Source of the DNA: Sisyra terminalis
Taxonomy: Eukaryota > Arthropoda > Insecta > Neuroptera > Sisyridae
Assembly: GCA_958496175.1 (NCBI GenBank)
Contig: OY292279.1
Coordinates: 13,888,001-13,952,000, forward strand
Direction: 5' to 3'
DNA: 64,000 nucleotides
A model generated the notes under the pieces. It searched no databases. It saw only the letters and a program-made list of their open reading frames with translations, and was not told the origin of the DNA. Positions 50,840-64,000 of this stretch are shown piece after piece (position 1 is the stretch's first letter; each line of letters starts with the position of its first letter). The position numbers were made by a program, and so were the translations under genes.

Positions 50840-50990
50840 AGCTTACTGAAAAATGCTGAGGATATCAAAGATAGATACGGCGACAAAGTCCTTAGTACCG
50901 TAAAAAGAAGAAAGCTTCAGTACTTTGTCCATGTTATGAACAATTCTAAGTATAAACAGTTCTATGTAGATATTCAGAGCAAATTTTTTT
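50840..50990 (+). pseudogene. Fragment of a non-LTR retrotransposon ORF2 C-terminus
   Basis: Two frames together give MLRISKIDTATK, then RRKLQYFVHVMNNSKYKQF, matching the common insect LINE tail MLxISWTDxVTN and RRKLxYFGHVMRxxKY. The frames differ, and stops occur in the first part. The sequence beyond 50990 does not continue the match. Confidence 0.65.
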
Positions 50991-51659
50991 TATTTTTATT
51001 TTCAAATACATTGCACAATCTGCATAGGGTTGCAATAAGTGCATTCAATTCATGGAAAATCACATGTAAGCACTTGTCCCAGCAGAAGAGCAAAATTGAG
51101 GAAAAGCGGTTGCCAAAGATCTTAGCTCAAGAAGAATTACTGCCAATAGTATGAAGTAAAAACAACGATACTGATTAGGTCCATTGCAGACAAGAGAGAA
51201 AATCGATCGCCTAGGAAGACACGGGTAGAAAGCTTTTTTTTCTCGTAGCGCCCAGTGTAGTTAACTCAGGATTTTCTTTCGTCATTTTGAATTAGCTTTT
51301 TTGACTTATTGCTGTGCATCAAAATAATTTTTTTTTGGTAAGATTACAAAGCCATAATGTCTTTTCCACTCATGGCCTTCAGAAAGTTAAAGACAACTAT
51401 TGTAGGCATATGAAAGCCCAATAAGTTGTAATGGATTCAAGGGAGTAGTTGAACGAGAAAAATACATTTTATAGTTCTGTTTCATTTGGCAAATTTTAAG
51501 TTGAATCCTATATTGATACCACTGTAAATAGGAACAAATACAATAATCACAATTATTAGAAGTCCCTGCGTTTTTGCACTTGTTTTATGTAACTACTTCA
51601 ATTAATTAGATACTTTGTAATAAACCATATTCTTCAATATTTTTTTCGAAAAAAAAAAA

Positions 51660-51950
51660 CAAACAAAACTTTTACTTTTCCCATTTCCCATGCAGCCGAT
51701 TAAAGTAATTGCATATTGTCCATTTAATTACAAATCATAATTAAGGCCGAACGATAATTTCAGCGTTAGAAATATACGAGAATTATGATGGTTAAAATGT
51801 CTTGCTCGATAGACAATTTAAATTAATTTCCATAAATAAACTGTCGATGTAATGACGTGAATCATTACATTATCGTTGTACTTGTGAATAGAAAATTATC
51901 CACGATCCGTGTATTTCTTGGCAAGATGATTTTTTTTCGCTACAAAATTG
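51660..51950. promoter_or_regulatory. Candidate intronic regulatory island with homeodomain-type sites
   Basis: Closely spaced TAATTGCAT, TTTAATTAC, CATAATTAAGG and TAAATTAATTTCC sites occur with CG-containing stretches such as GGCCGAACGATAATTT. No coding frame. Confidence 0.25.
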
Positions 51951-53029
51951 ATTAATTTGCATAAGAAATAATACCGTATTAAAGTCGCTCTGATTTAATA
52001 GCAAAAATCACAATGCAAAAGTCTACCGGTCGCTAGCATTTTTCACGTAAGTGGACGTTTATGGCCGTGGCTTTAATACTTATTTTTTTTGTTTTCTTAA
52101 TAAAATCTTTAATAATGTGAATTATAATATTTTAATAGGTAATATGAATGAAATAATTATAATAATTCGCTGTAAAAGGTATCAGACTTTCATTACTGTA
52201 TGCAACAAGTTTGAGAAAATTTTTACATATTTTTTTAATTATAAACATATATACGGAATACAAAATTTCCGATCAGATAAGCGAAATTGTTTAGTTGAGA
52301 ACGATCCGCGTTTTAGTGAGGATTGAAAATTTGACTTACTTTTTGTAAGACGTCTTCGAATGCGGAGTTGCTCGACTAAATAATTTCGGGCTTACCTCTT
52401 TGGTTGAGCTTTAGATGGTTTTACGTACGAACTATAACAAAAAGAGATAGCTAAAGATTTCAAAAAGGAATACTATTAAAATATAATTATAATAAGGAAA
52501 ATACAAAGAACGATAATGGGGCAAGCACCCTCAAATGACGGCACCCTCAGTTAATTTACACTTTTGTGCTTACGGAAATAATTACTCTTAATTGTTCTAA
52601 ATTACGACGATTATAAAAAGAACAATATTATGTTCTACTTTCTTTTGAAATCAAGTGTTTTTGCACCATTTTTCATATAGGATTGTTATCCTATAGTCTA
52701 ATAAGAGAGTGATAGGTTTTATATAGTTGAATCATAAAAATCGAAAGCAAACAATTTTGGAAATTTACGACTCATAGAGAATGGTTTAATCAATAAAAGC
52801 TTTAGTTAAGGATAAATGAATTAGTTCTCGATCATTTAGGATAAAAAAGACACGCAATAATGTGAAAGATAAAATATTATTACGAAAAATTTAATCTGTA
52901 TCATGCTATAACTAGTTGGAGTTTAAAATAACGTGAATGTTTATACTTCAAATCAAATATTAAAAGTTCAATAATTTTATGTTGAGTGATATTAAGCCAA
53001 TTTATTGTTAAATTTGCATTCTGACAAGA

Positions 53030-53360
53030 AATTACTTTGGGAATGCCCAAGGTATGCATCGGGCCCTAATTGAGGGCATGTCCAATTGAGAAATCCCTAG
53101 TGGGACCCAATGAGCCTCCAATGGATTATTGCCCAAATGGACATTCCCAATAGAATTATCCTAATTGGGGCCCAATGAGGGCACTAATGGGACATGCCTT
53201 ATAGGAAAATCTCCGTTGAGTTCTGCGTGGGCCCCAAGCGGGAAAGCTCAACATTGAAATTAAAAAATAATGTAAATTTTCATCCATTAGGCTTTGTAAA
53301 ACTCAACTAAAAATTATTCTTAATTTTTCCCCATTGGACCCCAGAAAGCTAACTCCAGTT
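53030..53360. repeat. GC-rich cluster of CCCAAT/ATTGGG motifs with inverted segments
   Basis: Repeated pieces include CCCAATGAG, CCTAATTGGGG, GGGCCC (three times) and the inverted pair GGGCATGTCC (about 53085) and GGACATGCC (about 53190). The composition contrasts sharply with the flanks. No coding frame and no known element recognised. Confidence 0.6.
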
Positions 53361-54479
53361 TGGGTTGCATGACATAACAGAAGAAAAAAAATCATGCCCT
53401 ATATCGTTTTAGTACAATATTACTTGCGATTTCTTTGATATGCATATATCACACAGTATATTTTTCAAGGAATAAATAAAGAAAAATACAATAGACGTAA
53501 TTCGAATATTATAAGTAGTATTCTGTTTGGATTATAAATCCATTTGTTTTCTTCTGGGGCGTTGTTATTCCCGCATCAATGATAACGGGAAGATCCAAAA
53601 AGCTCCCAATTTAATTTTAATTAAACCTCATTTAAAACAATTTACGTTTTTGATTTAATTTTATAATAATTTTTATTGGTGTTGCCAAATATGCCAAATG
53701 TTCAAATATGCATAATAGAAGTACTTCTAAAGAAAAGTATTCAACGAATTGGGAATGAGTTGATCAATAATCTGCTAATTTTAAGTTTCATTACCCTACA
53801 ACTGTTTTCAGTTACTGTTACAGTGATGTAGTAAATTTTAGGATATTTTTTAAGCATCATATCATAAATTATTATTTGCTAAAACCTTTCAGAAGAGAAA
53901 AAGGAATAAAGACAAAACAGAACAAATCATAATTATGGTGGAAATGTTTGTTTACAAAATTGTAAGTTTCAAAATAAACAACATGGGTAACTTCACTTCT
54001 GTTAATTTTGTTCTGTTTTGTCTCTATTTTGGTATCTCAAAACTAAATATTTTATCTTTTAAATAGAAATAAAATCTACGAAACCATGAATTAAATAATA
54101 GACCAAAGCTTCAACATACATTACCGTTGAATACGGTTATTTAAGGCTGAGTTTTTTGGTGGTTCTTATAAAATGTGAACCGCAATCAAATGTCATTCGA
54201 TCCAAATCAAAGTTGTAAGATGATTTAATTTAATGACAAAATCTCGAGAAAAAAAATACATTTATCAGCTCTTCTTAGTGTTAGGAATCGTAATAATCAT
54301 ATCCCTGTTTGTTTTTTCTTTGGCGTTTGAATAATTGAAGATAGCACTTGATATCATCACATAAAAATTAGTATGCAAGGCGATAAGAGTTGGTTTCAAG
54401 TGAAAAAAATTAACTAACCTAATCGGATTTAACTCAAATTACCATGTACACATATAAATTGAGCAATCATAAATACAAA

Positions 54480-55300
54480 TGTCTAAAAAGTACAAATAAT
54501 CATAAGTTGTACTAAAGCACCAAGACCGATGATTACAAGGCGGATTAAAAATGATAACAATACGCGCAGCGTTGAAAATTCTTCTTCAAGCCTCGATGGC
54601 TTCGAGATCGAAACCAGAGAACAGACCCAAATTAAGATCTCCGTTTCATTTTCTCGGCAAAACCATGGGGCCCAAATGCTCATATTAATTTCCATATTTA
54701 AAAAAAAGCGTATAATAGTTTTATAATAATTTCACTAATAATTTTTAATATTTATGACCGGAAACTCATTTCCTACATTATTTAATAGATGTCTTAATTA
54801 ATCGAAAAAAGTGAAGAGAATTTTCAAGAAAATTCATTAGGTTTTTGGTCTTGGAGATATTGAATCGATGTTTTGAATTAAAAAGAAATAAAAGTCGTTA
54901 TAATAATAATAATCATCGATTTATGAACTGAAAACAAACTTGGATCATCGGTAGTAGATAATAATTATAATAAGTTACGAGCATTGAAGCCGATCTCCCC
55001 ATAAATAACGTTGCACGTCTGCCTCTTAACATAACCCATAATTTGGGCGGATTCGTGGGGGCCGGAGGATTTTAAACACCCAATTAACTCCGGCCCTGGA
55101 TACGATCACAATAAAGTGAGACACCGTGATCAATTCCAACTGAATTATTATGACACTGTTTCGTTTTAATAAGCCATGGAAAATTATTAAAATGATCGAA
55201 AAAAATTTACCATCATGCTTCACTGGTATGAGCTTTGAAAGGCAAAGAGAAGCAGTCGATTTAAATCGACAATTCCGATAAGCCGTCTTCGTTCATCGCG
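54480..55300. promoter_or_regulatory. Candidate intronic regulatory islands
   Basis: Two less AT-rich parts (54500-54690 and 54980-55300) have short overlapping frames on both strands and no domain. The second contains a 9-bp perfect hairpin (55059-55067 with 55088-55096) whose loop carries homeodomain-type CAATTAA. Confidence 0.25.
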
Positions 55301-57149
55301 TGTTTCGACAACATTTAATTTTTCTTATATAGTATAGATGATCTCTGCTATATTTTTTGGTTCACCAAAATATTAACATATTTCCATATCGAATATTATG
55401 TTCATAAAAGAAGAATACAACTGGTTTTATTACAACTCCACCATAAGAAGCTCTCTTTTTCCGAAGGAGCAACGAACTTGATGCCAACAAAAAAAGGGTA
55501 TTAAGCATAAACGGGGCCCCGAACCCGAGCATCGTTTGACGTTGAAGTTTACGATGTGTGGATATTGCTATAAAATTTACACTTAATAATAATTTTCGAG
55601 AGATTGCTTGAATAAATAACATGGTATAAAAGATAGGTAGAAAATAAAGTCAGAATTCACCTATTTAAAAAGAGGTATATGTGATCTTTTTATTTATGGA
55701 TCATTGATTTAGATAATTCAAAACATTTTTTTCTTTCTAATGTTACACATTTTATAAATAGAAACTTATTCCCTTATGAATTTCTATTTGTTTTTTTCTT
55801 TCTTCTTTCCCCCTTTTTCGTGTATTAAATTTTTCTTGGTGGAACATTTAAACAGTTTTTGTTAATCAATCGCCAGATGCAATGTTTATTTTCATTTAAA
55901 GATAATATTTTGATTTACGAGTCAAATTTAATTATTTTCTTTGTATCGTATCTTCACTATGGGAATGGTTCCTGTAGCTTTTTCGTATTTTTTTTTTTGT
56001 TTAACAAGCGCCAGGTAAACGATGTCAATTATGTGTCAATTGTAAAAGAAAACATTTTTAAACACGAGACAATACAAATTATTTTTGGAACTGAAAATAT
56101 TTATACGCTTTATTTATGCAAGTGAATTTTAATGGGAGGGTCTCAGATGAATCTGATTTATGCCACACATTATAATATAATAAAATTGTATTTTTTTTTG
56201 TGGGCATATCAAAATCCATCGATACAAAGACAAAAAAAAAATAGCCTTTACAAATTTCTATTGAAACCCGTCACTAAACTCACATAAATTATCTGAAAGA
56301 TTTCTTCAAATAATACATATTCCTCTCATTAAAAAACAATACTAAATCCAAAGTTTAAGATTTCATACTTCAATGAAATCAATTTCTACAGTAATAAACT
56401 TCCTATGATTAATTGAATGAGCTAATGCATTGCTGCTATGTTTATAATGTGTAATCCCTGAGGCAACAATATTAGTTACTAGATAAATTTAAGCAAAAAT
56501 TGCTAGTAATTAGTTTTATTTTTATTAAGACCAATCCGGTAAGTGTTCATATGTCATTCAGAAAAATTACGGTCTTTGACTGTTTTCTTCTGTTTGATAA
56601 ATTAATATACCATTACTTCGTGACTAAGTTATACATACAATATTATGTTCTTCTGTATTATTATGAATGTTAATTGCTACGTAATAATGGAAAATTTTAC
56701 TCATTTAAGTAGTGAAAATTAAAGTTATTTCTCCTATTCTTATCGGACTTTGTTTTTGTAAAGTGTGGCAAGGAATTTTTTAAAAACTTTTTAAGGTAAT
56801 ATGAAAAATGATTTTCATTTTGAGTGGTGATTGATTTTGACGCTCCTTAAAAATTTGATCGACTATTTTAATGGCGAAATGAGTACAAAAAGTTTTATAC
56901 ATCGAAAATTATATAGTTAATGAGGATTTTTACTAAGAAAATGCAATTTTAAAGAAAAATAAATCTGAGTACTCAAATATAAAATGTCGATTTTATAGGA
57001 CTAAACATTTACTATTAATTGGTAATTCATTAATTTATTTTACGGCTCAAAGAAATTAAATATAGATATCAATAAAATGGAAGTAGAATTAAATGTTAGT
57101 TTCATCAAAATCAGACTTTAGTGCGTGTAAAATGATTTCGAAGTGGTAA

Positions 57150-57600
57150 AGTAGTAAAAAGTAGGATCTGGAGTTGGATCAGCTGTACTGGGGTACAAAA
57201 AAGAAACGGAACTCTTACGATTTTCAAAAAATCTAAATGGCTGTTTTTTTATATTGGCCATTTGGATTGTCTCCTGGGTAAAATATTTACCAATCAATTA
57301 TACAGTAAACTGTACTTCTATCAACCAGTATAATAAGCAGGAATCAGGAAAAGCTTCAGTACACGGGACCATTTACAAACGGTACATAAATAGCCTGAAA
57401 TATTAGCAAAATAGATATTTCTTCTACACCTAACTATTATCGATTCCAAAGAAGCTTTCGACTCTATTGAAACGTGGAAAATTTTTGTAATAACATTTGT
57501 AATTCGAAATACAAATGAAAAAGCTCTACAGAGCTTTTACAGTTATAGAGTTTGAAACCTTTCTCGTTACAGCTTTCCATTAGTGTAATCGAACTTAAAT
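57150..57600 (+). pseudogene. Possible non-LTR retrotransposon fragments
   Basis: Near 57440-57490 a frame reads TIIDSKEAFDSIETWKIF, resembling the reverse-transcriptase motif xxIDFxKAFDSIxxxKL. Near 57157 a VGSGVGSAVLGYKKETEL stretch resembles the start of a LINE RNase H domain. The two are out of usual order, so they may be separate fragments. Confidence 0.4.
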
Positions 57601-59153
57601 TTTTCAGAGTTAAAATCAAAAATTCTAAACTAGGCTTCTAAACTATGAATTAGTTAATTTTTTAACCAATTACAAATTAATTTATTTTTATCCTCTATAT
57701 AAGCAAGAATGGGGCAAGTCTGCCCTAGTCTACCCTGTAATGGCTACGCCCATGCCTGCAGATATGTACCGTAATTAAACCAAATTGATTTTTATTTGCG
57801 TCATCAACAATATTTAATAAATTCAGGTAATTAAAGGAAAAAACCAACGCACCTGGGTTCTATTAAAGAACTACACAGAAAAAAAAAACAAGAATTAATT
57901 TCGCTTTTTTGCATTAAATATTGTAAGTGATACTGCGAAGTATAAAAGCTTAATAAAGTTCTATAGTTTTAAGAGCTTCTTATTAAAATAGTAATAATTA
58001 ATTATTAAGAACAAATATTTAGTTAAACATTAAAACATACGGTTAAGGAAGTTTAAGAAATAAGAAATAACGTAACAGTATTAAGACTCGAAAACTTTAT
58101 ATATATTATTTAGAGTTGCATTTTTCCAAAACTTTTTAATTATGGACTGCAGTTAGTTAATTAACTATATCAACATACGGTTAATGAAAGCTAAGAAATA
58201 AAATATAGTGGTACTTAAATTTTAAAATTTTATATATTTTTATGAACGTCATTTTACAAAAATTAAACAGGAAATTAAGTCTTCGTCAATCGAAATGGGA
58301 TGTAAAATTTTCTAGTTCAATAGAGAAAAGTGTCAGCTGCCATATAAACGGATATTAATTGAGATTAAAATTCCCGCTTTTTAATTTGTACTTCTATGTT
58401 TTAATTAAGACTTTAGCCATTTATTTTTAGCAAAAAGATTATAATTTTACTATGTTTAATTTTTTTAAATGATGAAGTATTTTTAAAAATTGTTAATGAA
58501 AGAAATATTTACATAAGTCTTAACTAATAATTAATATTAATTTAATAGTTTTTTATGTGTGTATTGAATCCTAAATCATTTTTATAACTTTTAATGATAA
58601 TATTTACTAGTTTTAGCATAAAAAATCGTCAAAAGTACACTGTCTGTATGTGTTTTTATAGTTAAAAAATTTATCAATTATTTCAAGTTCAATAAGTTTC
58701 CAAGTCTAACTTCTCAAAGGTTATCTCAAATGGATGATATTTTCATTGTCGAGATTACAATAAATTGTTGAATATTGTAACAATAATGACATAAATTTTC
58801 CATAAAAACAGCAAATAAAATTGTTACAACCGTTTCCTGGAAAAGTTAATCAATGCGGAGAGATTCAAACCAATAAATGACCAGTGAAATAGATTTCACC
58901 CAAAAAGTTTTAATGAGCATTTTAATCCAAAAAATTTCAATCAAAGAATTAATTTATTTAATTGGCGAATAAATCGTAAAATATCCAACACATTTGCAAT
59001 GAACTGATTTATGTAAATAAATGTTTCGGAGCGAAACCCCAGCGAATTTAAAATATGAAGGAAAACTAGTAAAAAAGTTGAATGTAGTCATTTTTTAAAT
59101 AATATGGTTTGTATTAGAAACGATAACTCTCAAAATAAGATATTTTCGCTGAT

Positions 59154-59548
59154 TTGGAACAGTTATATTGTGTATACAATGTATAAAATATATTGCGGTC
59201 CAATTTATGTAGTATCGTTTAATATAATAATATATAATAATCATACCATAAACATAAATTTGGACAGAAGTTCAAACAAAAAATTTAGTGACGTATTGCT
59301 CAGTTACGTATTTCGATTGCCAAGCAATCTTCCTCAGTAGTCATCAAGTAGTTTGGATCACTGCGTAGCTGCTTTCCGTAACTGATCGAAATACATATCT
59401 GGGCAATAAGTCACAAATATTTTTGTTTGAACTTCTGTTCAAATTTATGTTTATGGTATGATTTTTATATATTTTTATATTTAATTACACTACATAAATT
59501 GGAACACAATATATTCTATATATTGTATACACAGGATAACTTTCAAAT
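59154..59548. mobile_element. Fold-back Penelope-like terminal element, family C, copy 2
   Basis: Inverted arms meet around 59330-59390. The left arm runs from GGAACAGTTAT (59157) and the right arm ends GGATAACT (59541). Shared blocks include GGTCCAATTTATGTAGT near the outside and CATACCATAAACATAAATTT inside. The left arm holds a hammerhead motif on the minus strand; the right arm retains only its GAAATACATATC part. Confidence 0.65.
59297..59345 (-). ncRNA. Hammerhead ribozyme motif, family C, second copy (probably inactive)
   Basis: CTGAGGA is at 59331-59337 on the minus strand. Stem II GATTGC/GCAATC is perfect, then GAAATACGTAAC. The base before the cleavage nucleotide is A where the copy at 24630 has T, which should abolish the required A15.1-U16.1 pair. 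Confidence 0.5.
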
Positions 59549-59689
59549 TAAAAAAAATATTGCAAGGAAATACTGTTGAAACTAAAAGCTTTGTAAGAAA
59601 GCTTTTAGTAGCGGTGGTTATCGTTTTAATAGTAATTAGGCTTTCGACTCATAAATTTTCAAAATGAAAACCTAATCTTGAATCTCAAA

Positions 59690-60480
59690 AGACCAGATGA
59701 GAGCAAGCAGAATCCAATTAATTCCGTGCGAAAATTGTACTCATCATTTAAATTTGAATGAAACTTATTTTGATAATTACCACCAATTGCGATAATTATT
59801 ATGATACCAACGTCTAGTTCCGATGCATTTCCTTGAGGCCATTCAAAGTGATATTTTATTTGAAAGTTTCATAAACATTTCTTTTTTTTAATTTATCGAT
59901 TTGAGTTGACAAACAAGACTTTAATGCGGTTATATAAATATGAATAAAGCAGCCGGTTTTCCCATTAATTTTCATTAGATTCAACTAGAATTGTAATTAA
60001 ATTATTATCCATTGAAGAAAAAAAACTGTATAAATGGAGTGAGTAGAAATTTCTTCGTATTTAAATGTAATTAGGTATTGGACAAGGCATGCATGAAGAC
60101 GAGACGAAAATAAAATGAATCTAATAATTAGAAGACAAAATGTTCGTCATTCATTCGGATATTTTTTTAAATTAGTTTTGCTGCTGACTTTTTGGATTTT
60201 TTTTAAGTTTGTCTTCGAAGTTGATTCAAAGAGTGTGTTTGAATGTTTTGTGGCTCTCAATGCTTAAACGTTGCCGACGTTTCACAGATAGCTGCATCTG
60301 ATTTATGGCTATTTATCTGCCCTTGTCCCTTTTATAAAGCGATCTTTGTTGTAGTAGTCGTATGAGTTATACAAGATTTGTACATATGTATATTATGTAT
60401 GAGGAGAAAAAGTTTTATCGAACAAATAAAAGGATTTCATGAAAAGATTTCACCCCACAAAAACACCGTACATATTCAAG
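59690..60480. promoter_or_regulatory. Candidate intronic regulatory island
   Basis: Moderately GC-enriched stretches with CAATTAATTCC, TGATTTATGGC and CATTAATTTTCATTAG sites and no coding frame. Called on composition and motif density only. Confidence 0.2.
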
Positions 60481-60866
60481 AAAACCAATTAAATCGTGAT
60501 TCAGTCCTGTTAAAAGTGTGAATTTTTCGCCACCTTTTTCACTAAATAAATTTGAAATTACTTTTATGTAAAAATGTTGACAAATCTTACTTTTATGCCA
60601 TGGAATTCCTCAATAAAATTTTAATATTTTCGGCACAAAGTGTTAAAACTAGTCAAACGCCAATTTCTCGTACTCCCCTTAATAAAACGAAGAAATATTA
60701 AAGCTTAGATTTATAAAATATAAACTACTAAAAATATGTGTTGATATGTTTGCGTTTGAAAGATTGAATGGTTGGGTAGTGCTATGTTTAGCAAAAATTT
60801 TAAGCTAGAAAATTATTTCTATGTTCTTCCTCCGTACAAATAATATTTCATACTTTATGAATAACA

Positions 60867-61156
60867 GCAATACCGTCTTCACCATAAGGGCAAACGGGGC
60901 CCGTGCCCAGGGTCCCCTTTCTCAGAGGACCCCAAAGGATTACATAACCTAATCAAATCAGATAAATTGAAAGAAACTTTTCCAAACGTAGAAATTGCTA
61001 CAAGAATATTCCTTTGCCTAATGGTTACCAATTGTAGTGGAAAGCGGTCATTTTTGCAGCTTAAGAAAATAAAAATTATAATTCGCTTCTTTTACTTTCC
61101 AAAAGAGCCCAAATTCTTGTGTGTTCTAGGGCCCCAGCCTAGTTTAAGACGGCCCT
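60867..61156. mobile_element. Internally deleted hAT transposon with 8-bp target duplication
   Basis: GAATAACA flanks it at 60859-60866 and 61157-61164. The ends are inverted around CCGTCTT (left) and AAGACGG (right), followed inside by GGGGCCCGTGCCC and AGGGCCCCAG. On the plus strand, LKETFPNVEIATRIFLCLMV and SGKRSFLQLKKIK match the hAT dimerisation region (usual FPNxxxALRIFLTxPVTxASxERSFSKLKxIK). Only this C-terminal piece of the transposase remains. Confidence 0.85.
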
Positions 61157-64000
61157 GAATAACAAAAAAAATATTGTATCTATAAAATTTTTCGAAAAAT
61201 GGTACCTCTTATTGTACTTACGCAGCTATGAATTGAGGTAATAAATACACCTTTTGCAGCTAATGAGTCTTTCTTCAAAAATCTTAAAAAAGGTTTTTAT
61301 ATTGTATTTTTCGAATTTCGGGAATAAGAAGGAAGCTTTTAGCCACTTTTAATATTTAAATTGTTTAAAAATAATTTATAATTTATCCAAAGAGTTATAG
61401 CCCTTCACACTACTTTAAAAAGCCCTTAGGTATGACGAATTGCCGAAATAAAACTATTAATACAAATACAAAAACGATAAACAACTAAAAGCTTTGAAAG
61501 CTTTAGTTCTTTACCAATGATACAAAAACTATTGAAGGCGGAAAAAAATTAGAAAAAAATTGTCAAGAATATTGTCAGAATGCTTCTGAGGTGAATTGGA
61601 AAACGATATTGTGATTATGATATAAAAAATAATTTAGAACTATATGCAGCTTATAACTTAAGCTTAGTTTCAATTTTACAGAGCTTTGCTACATAATTCT
61701 AGAGGCTTTAGATTTAGCACCATTTTTAGCCATTTTCACGAAAACCACTAGTGACTTAGTGTAAAATGAAAATACTATAATTACATAAAATTCATTTTGT
61801 TAAAGTAATAATATTTTCAAATTAAAAGCTTTTTAATAGAATCACTAGATTCGTTACATAATTAGCGCTAATCATAATATTATTGCTTACGATATAGGAA
61901 TAGTTATCAAGAATCACATACAGTTGAAGTAAACAAAAACCTGAAGAAATTTCTACAGCATTTGTTAATAATTTTTGCTATTTGTCCCCTTGTTGATTTT
62001 TTGTAAAAAAAAATTGTAATATAACAATTTTATTTTGGTACCTTTACAATAGGTTCCAAAAATTTCAGGTTATGGTCTTTTTTTAAATGTACAACGATTA
62101 TATATGAAAAGTGAGTTTAATTTATTTATGGAAGTATCGTTTAGTTACAATTACTAGGTACTAAATTGACAGTAAGAAATGCAAATTATGCTAATGATTC
62201 ATTAGTTCTTAACAATATATTCAAAAACTCCATTGATAAAAGTAAGAATTTTATCATTATTAATTGTCTTTATTTTTTAAAAATAATTTAAAAAGTAAAA
62301 AAAAACTATATTTTAATAACTATGATCAAATGAATTGAGTAAATAGGAAAATGTCAATCAAATGTTCAATTCTTTTCTACTAATTAGCATATATTTCAGC
62401 AATTGATGTGATTGAAATTATTGAAATTCGCTAGTTTTACTTAATGGAAAGAAAAATATTTCAGCAATATTTTACAATTTCATATGAACACAAATTGAAT
62501 TTTAAATAAAAGCTAGAATTATATTTGTGTTCAAGTACTAAATCTTTATGTAGTTGATTAATGATTAATTATTTCCGAGTCAATTTATGCAATAACTGTG
62601 CTACCTTGGTGTTATAAATGAAAGTAAAGTGTTTTCATTTTGTATAAATTTCGATATTTTCTTATTCTATTAAAAATCATTTATATACTAATTAAAAACT
62701 GTTACCTGATCATGGCAGTTAAACAAGATTGAAAGATTATAATATACAGTTATATACCTACGACTAATAATCACTCAAGAAAACTAAGGATCATACTTGG
62801 TGCAATTATAAATAGAATTTTTATGTCGGAAAATTTTTTAATTAAAGAAAATATAACACATCAAATATTATTGTACTCAAATAAAAATTTATAAAGCAAA
62901 ATTTAAAATATCAATATGAAATTAGGGGAACAAGATTAATACTGTGCGACGGACAATTACTTATACAATATAAGCTAACCCTTTCTGAAAAAAATACGTC
63001 TACTCTAATTATTTTTATATTCTTCTTTTTAAATTAAAAATGATATTCTTCTTATTGTTAACTGACTAATTTTAAAAACCCATACGATTTTCCTTTATAA
63101 ATTTTCATTTTCCTTCTATAATTTTTTTTCGTAAATTTATTCCAAGTATTCTAATAGTTGGGAGATCTTTTAAAATATGTATTTATAAATATTATAATTT
63201 TGATATGGAAATTAAGAAAAAACGCTATGTTCAACGCTAATTGTACTTTTTATAACAGCAATTTTCGAAATATACGATACACGTACTTTAAATCTTATTT
63301 TTGATGTTCTGTTTTGTCCGCGTTCTTTACTAAAATTATATGGCAAATTTTATGAAACTAGGCTAAGATTAAAGTATGGTGGTATAATATTTTCATAGGA
63401 ACAAAAATTAGAGGTTATGATTTATAAATTCTCTCGAAACAATCATGATACTATCAATATTATGTTACTATAATTTAAATTGTTTTTCGTACCTAATAAT
63501 TAACAACCTAATGCCAAATAATGTCAACAAAATTTACTAATATATCAATGAAATTTATAAATAAGGCTAGTAACAAATTAAAATTGCATAATCTAATACA
63601 TTCAGTGTAATTGAATATGTTAATGGCCACAAATATTTTAACACATTAACATCTGTTCCAGCATAACGAGAAATTTTGAAATACTCTAATAAAATAACAT
63701 TGAAATTGCAAATATTATCTTTTGAAAATTTTGCAATATGTAATTGCTCTTATGTAAATCACTTTTTGTACGACAGTTTCAAAACTATAATTTAGGTTGA
63801 CCAGATTGAAATTTTAAGTTTTACATAAAGCATTGCAAAGAGATTCGTTTATTAAGCCTATTACTGCTAATTAAAGATATTTTTTTTGAGTATATGAAAC
63901 AATTTAATTCAGTGAAACACTGAATTCATTTGAACTTGAAATGAGGGTTAAAATATGTATTTGAAGGTAATAAATCATAATTAGTAACAGAAAAAATGAT

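Noticed and set aside
62704..62740. CCTGATCATGGCAGTTAAA, resembling a family A hammerhead start
   Set aside because: The core has C in place of G8, the second stem II strand is missing and no cleavage triplet is present; at most a very decayed copy.

Overview
This is AT-rich insect DNA (probably holometabolous, possibly a beetle). The anchor is the homeobox exon of the Hox gene Sex combs reduced (Scr), on the minus strand at 17858-18162. The exon encodes a complete 60-residue homeodomain and the Scr-type C-terminal tail. No upstream Scr coding exon (octapeptide or YPWM region) could be found, so the intron before the homeobox exon runs from 18163 at least to the window end, more than 45.8 kb. 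The right three quarters of the window are therefore read as Scr intron.

Layout. 1-110: last coding piece of an unidentified plus-strand gene. 560-960: decayed LINE RNase H region. 1431-1685 and 4502-5110: two plus-strand genes for small secreted His- and Thr-rich proteins, each with a 54-nt phase-0 intron straight after the signal peptide. 3211-3937: a TTAA-flanked element between them. 6781-7032 and 13615-13994: two fold-back insertions, each bounded by a 12-bp direct repeat and carrying hammerhead-ribozyme motifs. 7787-8500: dead mariner. 9480-10680: a less AT-rich non-coding island. 12992-13224: a clear minus-strand terminal coding exon of unknown identity with one in-frame TAG. 15717-16013: possible solo LTR. 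17858-18162: Scr homeobox exon. 18163-64000: intron with transposon debris (LINE, Tc1/mariner, hAT, Penelope-like) and several GC-richer islands that look like conserved regulatory DNA.

Two signals stand out. First, three sequence families of Penelope-like retroelement ends carry hammerhead ribozymes with palindromic stem III. One of them adjoins a decayed GIY-YIG reading frame at 28.5-29.0 kb. Second, the exon at 13.0-13.2 kb reads in one frame for 37 codons, hits TAG followed by C, then continues for 38 protein-like codons to TAA. Its splice phase fits an unused donor just after the Scr homeodomain, so it could be an alternative Scr 3' exon. This is inference and needs transcript data.

Most of the window is non-coding, and most open frames in it are chance AT-rich frames. 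No tRNA, rRNA or CRISPR array was seen, and no miR-10 precursor was recognised.
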